DNA of 54,426 nucleotides from an uncultured Thalassotalea sp. (lineage in GTDB: Bacteria > Pseudomonadota > Gammaproteobacteria > Enterobacterales > Alteromonadaceae), in the NCBI GenBank assembly GCA_947502355.1, contig CANMZP010000030.1:1-54426 (forward strand). Direction: 5' to 3'. The first letter of the stretch is position 1. The number at the start of each line of letters is the position of its first letter. The notes beneath the pieces are model-generated. The model ran no database searches. It was not told where the DNA came from and saw nothing but the letters and a program-made list of their open reading frames with translations. Positions 1 to 9,116 of this stretch are shown in pieces. The translations under genes were made by a program, and so were the position numbers.

Positions 1-119
1 TAAACTTAATGGAATTAAACCCTCATTCAAGCGGTAGAAGATACTGAGCTCGCTGTCGCTCCTCAGCATGACGGTGCCATCAAACTTATATCATTAAACT
101 TATGGAATTAAACCGTCAT
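1..119. repeat. Intergenic direct repeat, two copies
   Basis: The segment 1-26 recurs almost exactly at 95-119 (core TTATGGAATTAAACC, ending TCAT). Between them lies a stretch with CTGAGCTCGCTGTCGCTCC and CAGCATGACGGTG, which looks like a dispersed intergenic repeat. No gene is visible here. The nature of the repeat is unknown, and the window edge may cut it. Confidence 0.45.
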
Positions 120-989
120 CTATTTCAAATCACTTATTAATGTTTTAAGCCATTTTTCTTCCGTGATAAAGTTCCAACTCCAACTTTTATACGCTTCACC
201 TATGCCCTCTTTAAGGATTTGCTCCTCAGATTTACCGGCCTTAAGTGCCGCGTTTACTCGGCTGACTGAGTGTTCCATCATATCAATGAAATCGCTTAAG
301 CCCTTGGTATCGGTTATGTCACCATGACCCGGAATTATCAGTACATCTTTTGGTAAGCTGGCATGAATTTGTTTTACATGCTTTAAGTAGCCCATTACTG
401 AGCCTCCGGCATTTAGGTCAATATATGGAAACCGTCCCTGAAACATTAAATCGCCCATATGGATCACGTTGGCTTGCTTGAAAAACACAATGGAATCACC
501 ATCAGTATGGCCTTGTCCTTTATGAATTAATTCGACTTCTTCATTGCCAATATAAATTTTGACGCCTTGCTCATAGGTTACCACGGGTAAATCCGCACCA
601 CTTTTACCGTTATCTTCCATAACCCGTTTTCGTACATTGTGATGGGCAAAAATTGGGGCTTGCTCGGCAAAGTGAGCATTAGAGCCTGTATGATCTCCGT
701 GATAATGGGTATTGATCACGTATTTAAGCGGCACGTTTTTAATTTGTTTCATCGTGGCTTCTATTTTTTCGGCAAGCGGCGCAAATTTATCGTCCACCAT
801 AACCAAGCCTTCATTGGTTGCTAAAACACCAATGTTTCCACCTGGACCACTGAGCATATACACATCGCTACGTACTTGCTTTGCCTTTATTTCAACTTTA
901 GAAAAATCACGCGCCGCGAGGCTGTAAAAACTGATGCAAATGAGGATTGGGACTATCCAAATCCCACGAATATTGAATATATTGATCAT
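120..989 (-). CDS. Secreted MBL-fold metallo-hydrolase
   Basis: Metallo-beta-lactamase-fold hydrolase, probably periplasmic. The start at 989 is preferred because it opens directly into a hydrophobic signal sequence (MINIFNIRGIWIVPILIC) and has AAGAAG upstream. A GTG at 1028 would add 13 residues and has no ribosome site. In numbering from 1028, the metal ligands are visible as HYHGDH (H108, H110, D112, H113), H174 in GQGHTDGD, D193 in HMGD and H235 in PGHGD, so both zinc sites look complete. The pattern is that of broad MBL hydrolases resembling subclass B1/B3 or quinoprotein-relay-like enzymes. The substrate cannot be deduced: it could be a lactamase-like, phosphonate-type or quinone-related enzyme. 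It is a single gene, separated from dinB by about 100 bp and transcribed in the same direction. Confidence 0.85.
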   Translation of the reverse strand: MINIFNIRGIWIVPILICISFYSLAARDFSKVEIKAKQVRSDVYMLSGPGGNIGVLATNEGLVMVDDKFAPLAEKIEATMKQIKNVPLKYVINTHYHGDHTGSNAHFAEQAPIFAHHNVRKRVMEDNGKSGADLPVVTYEQGVKIYIGNEEVELIHKGQGHTDGDSIVFFKQANVIHMGDLMFQGRFPYIDLNAGGSVMGYLKHVKQIHASLPKDVLIIPGHGDITDTKGLSDFIDMMEHSVSRVNAALKAGKSEEQILKEGIGEAYKSWSWNFITEEKWLKTLISDLK

Positions 990-1090
990 AGTAAGCTTCT
1001 TATTTTTCTCAGCACATTTTTTGTGCACGGCTTTTAAATATGGCCCATGATCACGGATTTTGTCAATAATTACGGCTAATTTTACAGCCC

Positions 1091-2161
1091 CTACAAACTG
1101 AGGCTAAGCTGCTGATTATCTTCAACTTGTTCTGTAAGGCCAATGTGCACACCCAGTAACCGTACGGTTTTGCCCGCACCACGATCTAAGGCTTCATCAA
1201 GTAAATGGGTTAATACATTAGGATCTATTTCAGTGCTTTTTTGCTCTTTGGTGGTTAAAGTAAAGTCATCAAATTTAACTTTGACCCCGAGCTTGTTCAT
1301 TTGTCTGGATTGAAGGTGAGATTCGCTGCGACGGTGCAATTCGGGTAACAGTTTATTAAGCAATATATCACGCATTACACCTAAGTCACTGACGTTTTCT
1401 GACAAGGTTCTTTCTACCCCTACCGATTTTCGAATACGACTTACGACAACTTCACGGTTATCAATACCTTGACAGCGCTCCCATAGAACCCGACCAAATT
1501 TGCCAAAATGTTGCATTAACATCGATTGTTCACATTGACGAACATCACCGCCGGTTAACAAGCCCAACCGGGTCAATTTTTCTGAGGTCACCTTACCTAC
1601 GCCGGGTATTTTCTTCAATGGTAATTGCTCAATAAACGGCAACACATCGTTTGGGGTAATGGTATACATGCCATTTGGCTTATTAAGGTCGGAGGCGATT
1701 TTAGCCAAAAATTTTATCGGTGCAATGCCTGCTGATGCGGTAAGCGAGGTGGTCTGATAAATTTCTTCTAAAATTTGTTTGGCGGTAAGGGTTGCAGAGC
1801 CGTGATGCAATGTTGAGAGGGTTAAATCTAGAAAGGCTTCATCAAGGGACAAGGGCTCGATTTTATCTGTGTACTTTGCAAATATATCTCTAATTTGCAC
1901 ACTTACTTGTTTATATACATCCATTCTGCCAGGCACCACTATAAGCTCCGGGCACTTCTGCAAAGCAATCGATGTGGCCATCGCCGAACTCACCCCATAT
2001 TGGCGAGCAATATAATTACACGTTGATATAACCCCTCGGCGAGACGATTTACCGCCTACCGCAACGGGCTTGCCCTGTAGGGCTGGATTATCACGTATCT
2101 CCACCGACACGAAAAAGGCATCCATGTCGATATGGATAATTTTAGTCACTGTTTGCTTCAT
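1091..2161 (-). CDS. dinB: DNA polymerase IV (Y-family, translesion)
   Basis: Error-prone Y-family polymerase that bypasses lesions during the SOS response. The 356 residues match the usual DinB length. The catalytic acidic residues are visible as HIDMDAFF near residues 10-17 (D12) and SLDEAF near 105-110 (D107, E108). The helix-hairpin-helix region PGVGKVTSEKL lies near the middle, and the C-terminus ends QLSLSL, a beta-clamp binding motif of the QLxLxL type seen in E. coli Pol IV. The start at 2161 is needed to keep the KIIHIDMDAFF strand complete. No Shine-Dalgarno sequence precedes it. A perfect TATAAT lies only 9 nt upstream inside a LexA-type box, so the mRNA may be nearly leaderless. 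Confidence 0.97.
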   Translation of the reverse strand: MKQTVTKIIHIDMDAFFVSVEIRDNPALQGKPVAVGGKSSRRGVISTCNYIARQYGVSSAMATSIALQKCPELIVVPGRMDVYKQVSVQIRDIFAKYTDKIEPLSLDEAFLDLTLSTLHHGSATLTAKQILEEIYQTTSLTASAGIAPIKFLAKIASDLNKPNGMYTITPNDVLPFIEQLPLKKIPGVGKVTSEKLTRLGLLTGGDVRQCEQSMLMQHFGKFGRVLWERCQGIDNREVVVSRIRKSVGVERTLSENVSDLGVMRDILLNKLLPELHRRSESHLQSRQMNKLGVKVKFDDFTLTTKEQKSTEIDPNVLTHLLDEALDRGAGKTVRLLGVHIGLTEQVEDNQQLSLSL

Positions 2162-2165
2162 TATT

Positions 2166-2183
2166 ACTGATTATACATCCAGT
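2166..2183 (-). promoter_or_regulatory. LexA (SOS) box overlapping dinB -10
   Basis: ACTGATTATACATCCAGT fits the gammaproteobacterial LexA consensus CTG-N10-CAG. On the minus strand the same bases contain TATAAT, so LexA binding would occlude the -10 element directly. The site ends 4 bp before the dinB start codon. This is seen in the sequence; SOS control is inferred from the family. Confidence 0.8.
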
Positions 2184-2211
2184 GTTTTTAAATTGACACC
2201 CACAGGTGAGC

Positions 2212-2412
2212 TTAAATCGATTCTAGATATTTGATATCAAGTGCAATACGCTGCTGTGGATTGAATGAAATATCGCAAAAGCCCAAATCGATTTGCAAAA
2301 TTTCAAGGTTGGATGAACAGTTGTGCCCACATATCAGAGTAAAGGCGTAGACGGCGGTAGATTGTGTTGCCCATTTTGTTAATGTGTTGCGTAGGTTCTC
2401 ACTAGCGTTCAC
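2212..2412 (-). CDS. Hypothetical small ORF (doubtful)
   Basis: A 66-codon open frame starting with GTG, without a clear ribosome site, between dinB and the divergent lipoprotein gene. The product has three cysteines (CGHNC and FCDIS) but no signal peptide, membrane segment or recognisable domain. It may be a real small gene or a chance frame. I list it because the region is otherwise empty. Confidence 0.25.
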   Translation of the reverse strand: MNASENLRNTLTKWATQSTAVYAFTLICGHNCSSNLEILQIDLGFCDISFNPQQRIALDIKYLESI

Positions 2413-2567
2413 ACAAAGGGTTGTTTGAATTGTTCAGGTTTGTTATCAGTCCCTGTATGTAGTCGCACAATACAAGGTTCTATCAATGGGGAATTTGAGT
2501 TAGACTTTCAATAAGTACATTTCTCCTACTTCCGTTCATAAGCCAATGAAGGTGTTACACTTATAAT

Positions 2568-3197
2568 ATGAGTATTTTTCAAAAAACGCAGTCTACCCTT
2601 GGCATCATTTTATTGCTGGTTTTAACCGGTTGTCAGTCAACCAATGAGCAAGTTGATTACAACCCACAAATTGACTTTGCCCAATTTTCCACCTTTGATT
2701 TTATTGAACCAGGAAACACCACCGCAGCAAAGACCGCGAAACAGCTTGAAGAAAATGCCGGTAAAGAACATATCGCGCAATCACCAAAGCAAACCAATCA
2801 ACTTAATTACGATCGCATAAAACAGGCCATTACCGATAACTTGGCCAAAAAATCAATTCATTACTTAAGCAATTCTGAGCAACTGCACATTCAGTTTTAT
2901 ACCTATCAAAAACAAAAAGACAGTGGTTCGTCCGTCAGTGTCGGTGTTGGCGGTACAAGTTGGGGATCCAGTTCGTCAACAGGCATTGGTTTAAGCAGCA
3001 TTTTTGATGTTGGCTCCGATGTTATTTTCACCGAAGTGACCATTGATATGTATTATCAGCAAAAAATGATTTGGCGAGGCCAAGGTGGGTTCAATGCCGA
3101 TTTGGATGTGAGTGTTGCAAAGCGAAAACATTTAATAGACAAGGCGGTAAAAGATATTTTGGCGCAATTTCCTCCTAAGCCAGAACAAGTCAATTAG
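2568..3197 (+). CDS. DUF4136 family lipoprotein
   Basis: Predicted outer-membrane or periplasmic lipoprotein of 209 residues. The N-terminus is a lipoprotein signal with lipobox LTGC (Cys22). The DUF4136 pattern follows: an early YNPQIDFAQFSTFDF strand (DF..yktYaw-like), a central glycine/serine-rich segment (VSVGVGGTSWGSSSSTGIG), then the strand VTIDMYYQQKMIWRGQGGF and a C-terminal helix ending AVKDILAQFPP. Its function is unknown in the family, although members are common envelope proteins. It is a single gene on the plus strand, divergent from dinB. Confidence 0.85.
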   Translation: MSIFQKTQSTLGIILLLVLTGCQSTNEQVDYNPQIDFAQFSTFDFIEPGNTTAAKTAKQLEENAGKEHIAQSPKQTNQLNYDRIKQAITDNLAKKSIHYLSNSEQLHIQFYTYQKQKDSGSSVSVGVGGTSWGSSSSTGIGLSSIFDVGSDVIFTEVTIDMYYQQKMIWRGQGGFNADLDVSVAKRKHLIDKAVKDILAQFPPKPEQVN

Positions 3198-3341
3198 TTT
3201 GCCCCCCTTTCTGTTGCGCCTAGGGTTAAACCAACCCCATTAACAACGGAAAGGAAAATCATATAACACAACGGTATAAATAACTATTCAAAATAGCATT
3301 ATCATTATAAGCAGAGTAAATTCGTTTATAACAAAGAGATA

Positions 3342-3605
3342 ATGTTAATGCCTTTAAATTCAACCTCCTACAGCGTTACTAATATACTACTGGCTATTCG
3401 TATCGTCAGTACTTCCGTAGTGATTGGCGCAATACTGGCATTAATCGTGTGTAAAATGTTAGGTGAGGTAAATAATACCATTATGCTTAGCGGTGTTTTT
3501 GTGGGCTTGTTGCATGGCTTTTATGCCCTAAATAACATTGTTAATACAATTGGTATTAAAACCTATGAAAAGCAAGTTAATGGCACCATAGATAAAGATT
3601 ATTAA
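3342..3605 (+). CDS. Small membrane protein, unknown
   Basis: An 87-residue protein with two hydrophobic segments, roughly residues 14-40 (ILLAIRIVSTSVVIGAILAL) and 48-72 (IMLSGVFVGLLHGFYAL), and a polar C-terminus. It is probably an inner-membrane protein. An AAAGAGA element precedes the first ATG; an in-frame ATG two codons later is an alternative start. No family is recognised. A strong bidirectional terminator follows immediately, which supports a transcribed gene. Confidence 0.6.
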   Translation: MLMPLNSTSYSVTNILLAIRIVSTSVVIGAILALIVCKMLGEVNNTIMLSGVFVGLLHGFYALNNIVNTIGIKTYEKQVNGTIDKDY

Positions 3606-3628
3606 TCGAAAATTTATCGCTTTGATAA

Positions 3629-3665
3629 AAAAATCCTCAACCTTTTTATAAAGTTGAGGATTTTT
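3629..3665. terminator. Bidirectional Rho-independent terminator
   Basis: The inverted repeat AAAATCCTCAAC / GTTGAGGATTTT with an 11-nt loop has A and T runs on both sides. It lies between the converging ends of the small membrane protein gene and the VCBS lipoprotein gene and can serve both. Confidence 0.85.
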
Positions 3666-3707
3666 ATTTAATGGCTATTTAAAACCGGTTCCATGTAAGT
3701 ACGCTTA

Positions 3708-6700
3708 TTACTTTATCCAATACATCATACTTGACGTTGAAATCAACAACTCAACGCCGCCATTGGCAGACTTTCGAGCCTTTAAGCCATGCGAGGTTGG
3801 TGTACCGATAAGTGCAGGACTGCTCCAAATAATATCGCCTTCGCGGCTCGCCTTCTTCACATTATAATGAGAATAGTAAGACCAACTTCCATTCGCCTCT
3901 TCACCCTCAACCACTAAAAAGACATCTTGTTGTTCTGTTTTAGAAGGGTCAGCAATGACATCCATAATACGGTAATCAACTTCATGACGAGCTTTCTCAG
4001 TAATGCTCAAATCGTCAATTTCATAAATATAGAGTTGTGAATTTGTGTTGTTGCTAACGATACAAAGCAATTCGCTGTCAGCATCATCATCAAAATTAAT
4101 CAACTCTAAGCGATTACAGTTTTGCTCAACAAAGCTTTGCTCAGAAAACAGCGAACCATTAACCGTGAGCATGATAAGTTTGTCACCACTGGATACCAAT
4201 AATGCTTCCTTTTCGCCAAGCGTCACCGGGACTAAATCAACAACGTATCTATCTAAGGTTGTCGTCGCAATCAACAATTGATTTTCGATATCAATAGCTT
4301 TAACGCTCAAACCATCGACATAAACCGCATCATCAAAACCATCCGCGTTCATATCTTTGGCTCTGATCACACCTATATCAGAATCATAATCCCCTTCAAT
4401 TTGCCAATGAATACTGTTATCCAACAACTGCATTGCAGCAAAAGACCCGTCATAAAGGTGTGAGTTTGGTAAGAAAATATCGCCAAGTCCATCGTTATTA
4501 AAGTCGGTGGTAACCGCTATTGAGCTATTATCCCAGTTGGATGAAATTTCCTCGCTTATTTCAACATCACCATCAGCATCAAATAGGGCAATATGGCTGC
4601 CATCGTAACCACTTGAGCTTTTTGGCACAAAAAAGACCGCCCTTTCCTCGCCCTGACTGATCTGAGACCAACCTGCACTGCTAAATTGGTCTAACTGAAA
4701 ATCTATCGCTTCTTCATCAACACTCAGGGTACCATCGCTAATATCAGCGACAATAAAGCCATCACCACCAGATGAACTGATCCCAGTTCCCCACAGTAAT
4801 TCAATTTCCCCATCATTGTCCGCATCACCCGAAATTAACGAAACCGAACCATGCCCTTGCATGTTCACTTGAGATTGAACCACCAGCTCATTATTAATAA
4901 AGTCATAACTGCTAATATTCCCCCATTGGCAATCACCAACGAGTAATTCATGAATGTCATCACCATCGACATCCGCATGATTTATGGTACAGGTATTAAA
5001 ATTATCAAAGCTGAATAACTGGGCTTTATCAACAGCCGAATAGACACTGACATTTCCCCAGCGATCAAAGCCGGCAATTTCATCGACACCATCATCATTA
5101 AAATCAGCGGCAGTAATGCCCATATCGCCAAAGTATTGTGAGCTGAACCACTCGTTTAACCAAGTTTCGGTGTCATAAACCAGGCCATTATTAGAGATCA
5201 TTTCCAAGCTATCATCTTCATCGACATTAGCAAACTCAACCTGTACGGCGTCATCTAGCGATGTGGAAAATAAACTGGTTTGTACATCATTCAACGAAAC
5301 AACATTAACCGTAGTATCATTAGAATATTCACTATCTTTATAAAGATAAGCTAGCTCTAAAGTGCCATCACCTTCAATATCGGCTAATGTGGCAAAGCTA
5401 ATATAGTCCGCCGATAACAACGTTCTTGCTGACGACGATAAGTCATCAATAACACTGATGCCAAACTCACTTACCACGAAAATTTCAAGTTCGCTATCAT
5501 TATCAAGGTTTACCCCAATAACTTGTTTAATGGTGCCCATCCCCTCTAGCACGTAAGGGTAAACCCATTTCTGTTTGTATTGTCCATTTTGATAAGCCAG
5601 CAAATAGATGGAATGCGCACTGTCGGTTGATAACACCTCATTTAAGTTATCACCATCAAAATCCCCAACCGTCATCGAGTTGTTTAATTTCGGTACTTCC
5701 ATGCCAGAGCGAGCAAGTGGTAAGGCTTTATCCGACTTAACCTTGATAGGCACAATAACTGTGTGTTCGGTTTCACCACCAGCCAAACCAAACTTAAACT
5801 CATAACTTTGCTCTGAAAATAAGAAAGCGTCTGGCGCGTTCCAACTTACATTGCCATCCTCATCAATGCTGCTGCCAGCGGGGCCCGATATTAATGCCGT
5901 ACTTTGGTCAATAGTACCAATGTCAGGGTCAACCACTAATGCTTGAAATTTAACTTGCTGATTTGGCTCGATACTATCTGGAACATTGATTAACTCTACC
6001 GTTACCGGGCTGTCTGCCAAAGAGAAATAGGTTGGTAAACTCTCCACCACATTACTGCCATCAGAAACAATCATGGTAACGGTGACCTCATCACCATATA
6101 CCGCTATTCGAGCCGGTAAAATGTTGGACGTCTGGCCTTCAACAATTTCATTATTGATATACCAACGATAAGAAACCTCTAACGCTTCAATTGGGGTGTC
6201 TGTATCCGTTATATACCCTTCACTTACCTCTATGGTTGTTGTGGTATCGACATTCCAACTGTTTCTTACAGGTGAGCTAACAACCGGTGGAAAACTTAAT
6301 GCATCCAAGGCCACCAACTGTTTATCGACCGCATTACCGTAAAGCAATTCATCAATACTTGAAAAGTATGTGCCAACATCGACTGCGCCATCACCATTAC
6401 TGTCTTCAGCATAGAGTATGGCTTGTTGAGAAAAGGTAAATTCGGCTTTTTTATCGCCGACCAATTCAACGACTGAATCAAACAAATATGGAGGGAACTC
6501 ATGGGTGTCAGGAAGGGTAAAAGCCACTTTACCTAAATCACTTATGTATAAATCACCGTCGAGACTGGTTGATTGTTTGCCATTCTCATAAGAGGTCGAC
6601 ACCGTACTTTCAAGTAATAACTGCTCTTGGTTATCAATAATAAATAGCACATGCTGATCGACACTAACGGTATAGTTGTTGCCCGAGGAGTTTTCAACAA

Positions 6701-7298
6701 AGTTAGCATAACCCGTTAGCTCGAAGCGGTTGTTGTCAAGTTGCCAATTTAAATTGTCAAAATATAGGGTCATATTTGATGCGGTTTCACTGACTTGCTC
6801 AATGTAAATGGCCGCTTGACCGTTAAGGGTTGGGCTCCAACCGAATTCCTGACAATTATTGAACGCTAAGGAAACGCTACCTTGTGAATTTGAATTTAAA
6901 TCGCCTTTATAGCTGATGCTACCGCCATAATAACAGTTTTGCGTTAAACTATTGCTCCCTCCGATTATGTCAGGTAAACCATTGAGCTCTAATTCGGGAA
7001 TTTCAGTTCGATAATCGTTAAAAAGGTAATTAAAGATTTGTTGCGAATTTAGCGGGTCTAATGGCACCTCAGTACTTTTACCGGTGTAGCGTTCGCCAAT
7101 TAATGACATCGAGGCGGTTTGTATTTTCGCGCTATCATATTCAGACGCGTTAGCAATGATTTGAGATGATGTTGGTTCAGATGGTGGCGTTGGAGTTGGA
7201 GTTGGCGAATTATCAGAGCTTCCCCCACCGCCTCCGCCACAGGCAGTTAATAAGCTTAACCCAACGACACTAACTAAGACTTTCCCTAATGAAGTCAT
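3708..7298 (-). CDS. Large VCBS/FG-GAP repeat lipoprotein
   Basis: A surface or periplasmic lipoprotein of 1196 residues. The N-terminus has a lipoprotein signal with lipobox LTAC, followed by a hexaglycine run and a Ser/Pro/Thr linker (PTPTPTPP). The first third is beta-rich with no recognised catalytic motif. Ig/cadherin-like segments follow around residues 350-520. The remainder holds about ten FG-GAP/VCBS repeats with calcium-binding loops, for example DFDGDNLNEV, DIEGDGTLEL, DFNDDGVDEI, DVDGDDIHEL and DADNDGEIEL, predicted to fold as a beta-propeller. Adhesion, carbohydrate binding or surface display are all possible. No enzyme domain is visible. It appears monocistronic. Confidence 0.85.
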   Translation of the reverse strand: MTSLGKVLVSVVGLSLLTACGGGGGGSSDNSPTPTPTPPSEPTSSQIIANASEYDSAKIQTASMSLIGERYTGKSTEVPLDPLNSQQIFNYLFNDYRTEIPELELNGLPDIIGGSNSLTQNCYYGGSISYKGDLNSNSQGSVSLAFNNCQEFGWSPTLNGQAAIYIEQVSETASNMTLYFDNLNWQLDNNRFELTGYANFVENSSGNNYTVSVDQHVLFIIDNQEQLLLESTVSTSYENGKQSTSLDGDLYISDLGKVAFTLPDTHEFPPYLFDSVVELVGDKKAEFTFSQQAILYAEDSNGDGAVDVGTYFSSIDELLYGNAVDKQLVALDALSFPPVVSSPVRNSWNVDTTTTIEVSEGYITDTDTPIEALEVSYRWYINNEIVEGQTSNILPARIAVYGDEVTVTMIVSDGSNVVESLPTYFSLADSPVTVELINVPDSIEPNQQVKFQALVVDPDIGTIDQSTALISGPAGSSIDEDGNVSWNAPDAFLFSEQSYEFKFGLAGGETEHTVIVPIKVKSDKALPLARSGMEVPKLNNSMTVGDFDGDNLNEVLSTDSAHSIYLLAYQNGQYKQKWVYPYVLEGMGTIKQVIGVNLDNDSELEIFVVSEFGISVIDDLSSSARTLLSADYISFATLADIEGDGTLELAYLYKDSEYSNDTTVNVVSLNDVQTSLFSTSLDDAVQVEFANVDEDDSLEMISNNGLVYDTETWLNEWFSSQYFGDMGITAADFNDDGVDEIAGFDRWGNVSVYSAVDKAQLFSFDNFNTCTINHADVDGDDIHELLVGDCQWGNISSYDFINNELVVQSQVNMQGHGSVSLISGDADNDGEIELLWGTGISSSGGDGFIVADISDGTLSVDEEAIDFQLDQFSSAGWSQISQGEERAVFFVPKSSSGYDGSHIALFDADGDVEISEEISSNWDNSSIAVTTDFNNDGLGDIFLPNSHLYDGSFAAMQLLDNSIHWQIEGDYDSDIGVIRAKDMNADGFDDAVYVDGLSVKAIDIENQLLIATTTLDRYVVDLVPVTLGEKEALLVSSGDKLIMLTVNGSLFSEQSFVEQNCNRLELINFDDDADSELLCIVSNNTNSQLYIYEIDDLSITEKARHEVDYRIMDVIADPSKTEQQDVFLVVEGEEANGSWSYYSHYNVKKASREGDIIWSSPALIGTPTSHGLKARKSANGGVELLISTSSMMYWIK

Positions 7299-7485
7299 AA
7301 TGTTCCCTTATAATTTAATTATTATTAAACAGGTATTTATATTTTTTTCGGTCATTTATCATACGACACTCATCTAACCAAACCGGTTGGGTTACGTCAA
7401 CTAATATCGGCTAGAAAAACGAGCATTTATCATCTGCATTAACCCTTGAATGATCTCAGCCCATACATCCCTTATTACCAAATAG

Positions 7486-7519
7486 AAAAAAGGCTTAACC
7501 ACGTTAATGGTTAAGCCTT
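7486..7519 (-). terminator. Terminator after nqrM
   Basis: AAGGCTTAACCA / TGGTTAAGCCTT is a 12-bp perfect stem with a 6-nt loop, and on the minus strand it is followed by a run of Ts. It lies 26 bp downstream of the nqrM stop codon. Confidence 0.85.
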
Positions 7520-7545
7520 CTGTAAGATGTGTTGTATAAAAAAAA

Positions 7546-7767
7546 CTAGATATTTTTTACATCAATGCTGTTTTCTTTTATGGCGGCTTTGCGCTCACGC
7601 TCTTGGCGTTTTTCACATGGGCTATCGCAATTACATTCTTTGTCTATACCAACGCTGCTTAAACCACCACAACTGCCTGCCAGTGTTTTCTGCTGAATGA
7701 TATAACCAATGGCCATGGCCGCAGCAATAACCATTAAAAATCCAAAGGTTAAAATAAACGTATACAT
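7546..7767 (-). CDS. nqrM: Na+-NQR maturation protein NqrM
   Basis: A 73-residue membrane protein needed for assembling the iron site of the Na+-translocating NADH:quinone reductase. One N-terminal transmembrane segment (residues about 3-25) is followed by the cysteine cluster CGGLSSVGIDKECNCDSPC, typical of NqrM (former DUF539), and a charged C-terminus. The gene follows apbE by about 50 bp on the same strand, the arrangement usually found at the end of nqrABCDEF-apbE-nqrM operons. Here the structural nqr genes are not upstream; an RND efflux gene is. Confidence 0.92.
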   Translation of the reverse strand: MYTFILTFGFLMVIAAAMAIGYIIQQKTLAGSCGGLSSVGIDKECNCDSPCEKRQERERKAAIKENSIDVKNI

Positions 7768-7818
7768 AGTATGTCTCTTCGTGTTTCTGCTTGGCGAAAT
7801 AACGGCTTGTTAGGGAAA

Positions 7819-8901
7819 TTACTTCGCGATTAATACTTTAAATTGTTCAGTCGCCGCTTCATTAAAGCCTTGTTCTGTTTTACTGATCAAGTATACGGCA
7901 AGTTCATTTTTCTCGGCAAATGCCAGACCTTTTTCAGGGCCCATCACTTCAATGGCCGTTGCTAAACCATCTGCTGTCATCGCGGACGGGTGCACTACGG
8001 TTACCGAAACCAAGGTGTGATTTATAGGCCAACCTGTGCTTGGGTCGATGGTATGCGAATACCTTACCCCGTTTTCTTCAAAGTAATTACGGTAATCACC
8101 TGATGTTGCAACCGCATTATTGCCCGGTATTATAACCTTTTGTACGGCTCGAGTACCAGAAATTGGTTTTTCTACCGCAATGCGCCATTTTGAGCCATCA
8201 AGCTTTTGCCCTTTTAAGCGCATTTCACCACCAATATCAACAAGATAATTATTAATATTATGCTGTTCAAGCAGCTCCGCGACTTTATCAACTGCAAAGC
8301 CTTTGGCTATCGCAGACAAGTCTACATAGACTTTATCCACCGATTTTGTCAGAACTTGATTGGTTAAATTGATTTTTTCAATGCCAATAAAAGCACGCGT
8401 TTGCGCAATTAATTCCTCTGATGGAATTTTTTCAGCACGTTTTTCCGGGCCAAAACTCCATAAATTCACTAAAGGTCCTACGGTAACATCCAATGTACCT
8501 TGGGTAAATTCAGCCAAACGAATCGACTCAGCCAATACTTGCGATAACTCTTTCGACACTTGGGTTGGTGTGCCTTTGCTTGACTGATTAAAGGTCGATA
8601 ATTCAGAGGTAGGGTCATAAGTCGACATTTGCTTATTGATTTTAACCAATAAGTCATCCACTTGCTTTGCCAGGTTTTGTGCTTCAAGTTGCGCTTTGTT
8701 ACCGGTTAATTTTACCGAATACACAATAGGCCCCATGGTCAAACCTGATAACTCGAGTAATTGTGGTTCACTTTCTTGTTGAGCTTGTATGGGCGTTTTC
8801 GATGCCGTTTCTGTTGCCGGTTGCTCGCTACAGGCAAACGTGAAGAGAGTTGCGGAAAGCAGGACCGTTAAACGGCTCGCTAGTTTTTTATTTTGCACCA
8901 T
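7819..8901 (-). CDS. apbE: FAD:protein FMN transferase (flavin transferase)
   Basis: ApbE covalently attaches FMN to Thr residues of NqrB and NqrC and related proteins, using FAD and Mg2+ in the periplasm. The 360-residue product begins with a lipoprotein signal (lipobox TFAC near residue 24). Family motifs are visible: LMGPIVYS-like start of the domain (LTMGPIVYSVKL), DPTSELSTFNQS, TQGTLDVTVGPLVNLW, VDLSAIAKGFAVD, NYLVDIGGEMRLKG, ATSGDYRNYF, HTIDPSTGWP and the C-terminal TADGLATAIEVMG. It is co-directional with nqrM and probably co-transcribed. The likely substrates are the Na+-NQR subunits encoded elsewhere. Confidence 0.95.
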   Translation of the reverse strand: MVQNKKLASRLTVLLSATLFTFACSEQPATETASKTPIQAQQESEPQLLELSGLTMGPIVYSVKLTGNKAQLEAQNLAKQVDDLLVKINKQMSTYDPTSELSTFNQSSKGTPTQVSKELSQVLAESIRLAEFTQGTLDVTVGPLVNLWSFGPEKRAEKIPSEELIAQTRAFIGIEKINLTNQVLTKSVDKVYVDLSAIAKGFAVDKVAELLEQHNINNYLVDIGGEMRLKGQKLDGSKWRIAVEKPISGTRAVQKVIIPGNNAVATSGDYRNYFEENGVRYSHTIDPSTGWPINHTLVSVTVVHPSAMTADGLATAIEVMGPEKGLAFAEKNELAVYLISKTEQGFNEAATEQFKVLIAK

Positions 8902-9047
8902 CAGACTTTGTTCTTTTTTGTAACTTGGAAAATTAGGCGCATTATAGAGGATTTAATCACAATTGGCATGCGCTAATTACGATGCAAAACGTATCGACTT
9001 AACCCAATAGGCTTGTTAACAGATACTTTAAATAATTTCCTTCTTTA

Positions 9048-9094
9048 TAAAAAGAAGCACGCTGGCTTTAAGCCTTGTTGGGGCCCAAGCCAGC
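9048..9094 (-). terminator. Probable terminator of RND operon
   Basis: An 8-bp stem GCTGGCTT / AAGCCAGC lies just after the stop codon of the RND pump gene. On the minus strand it is followed by GTGCTTCTTTTT. The loop is long (18 nt) and itself contains short complementarity, so the prediction is moderate. Confidence 0.5.
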
Positions 9095-9116
9095 TTATTG
9101 GATGTGCAGTAAGAGC

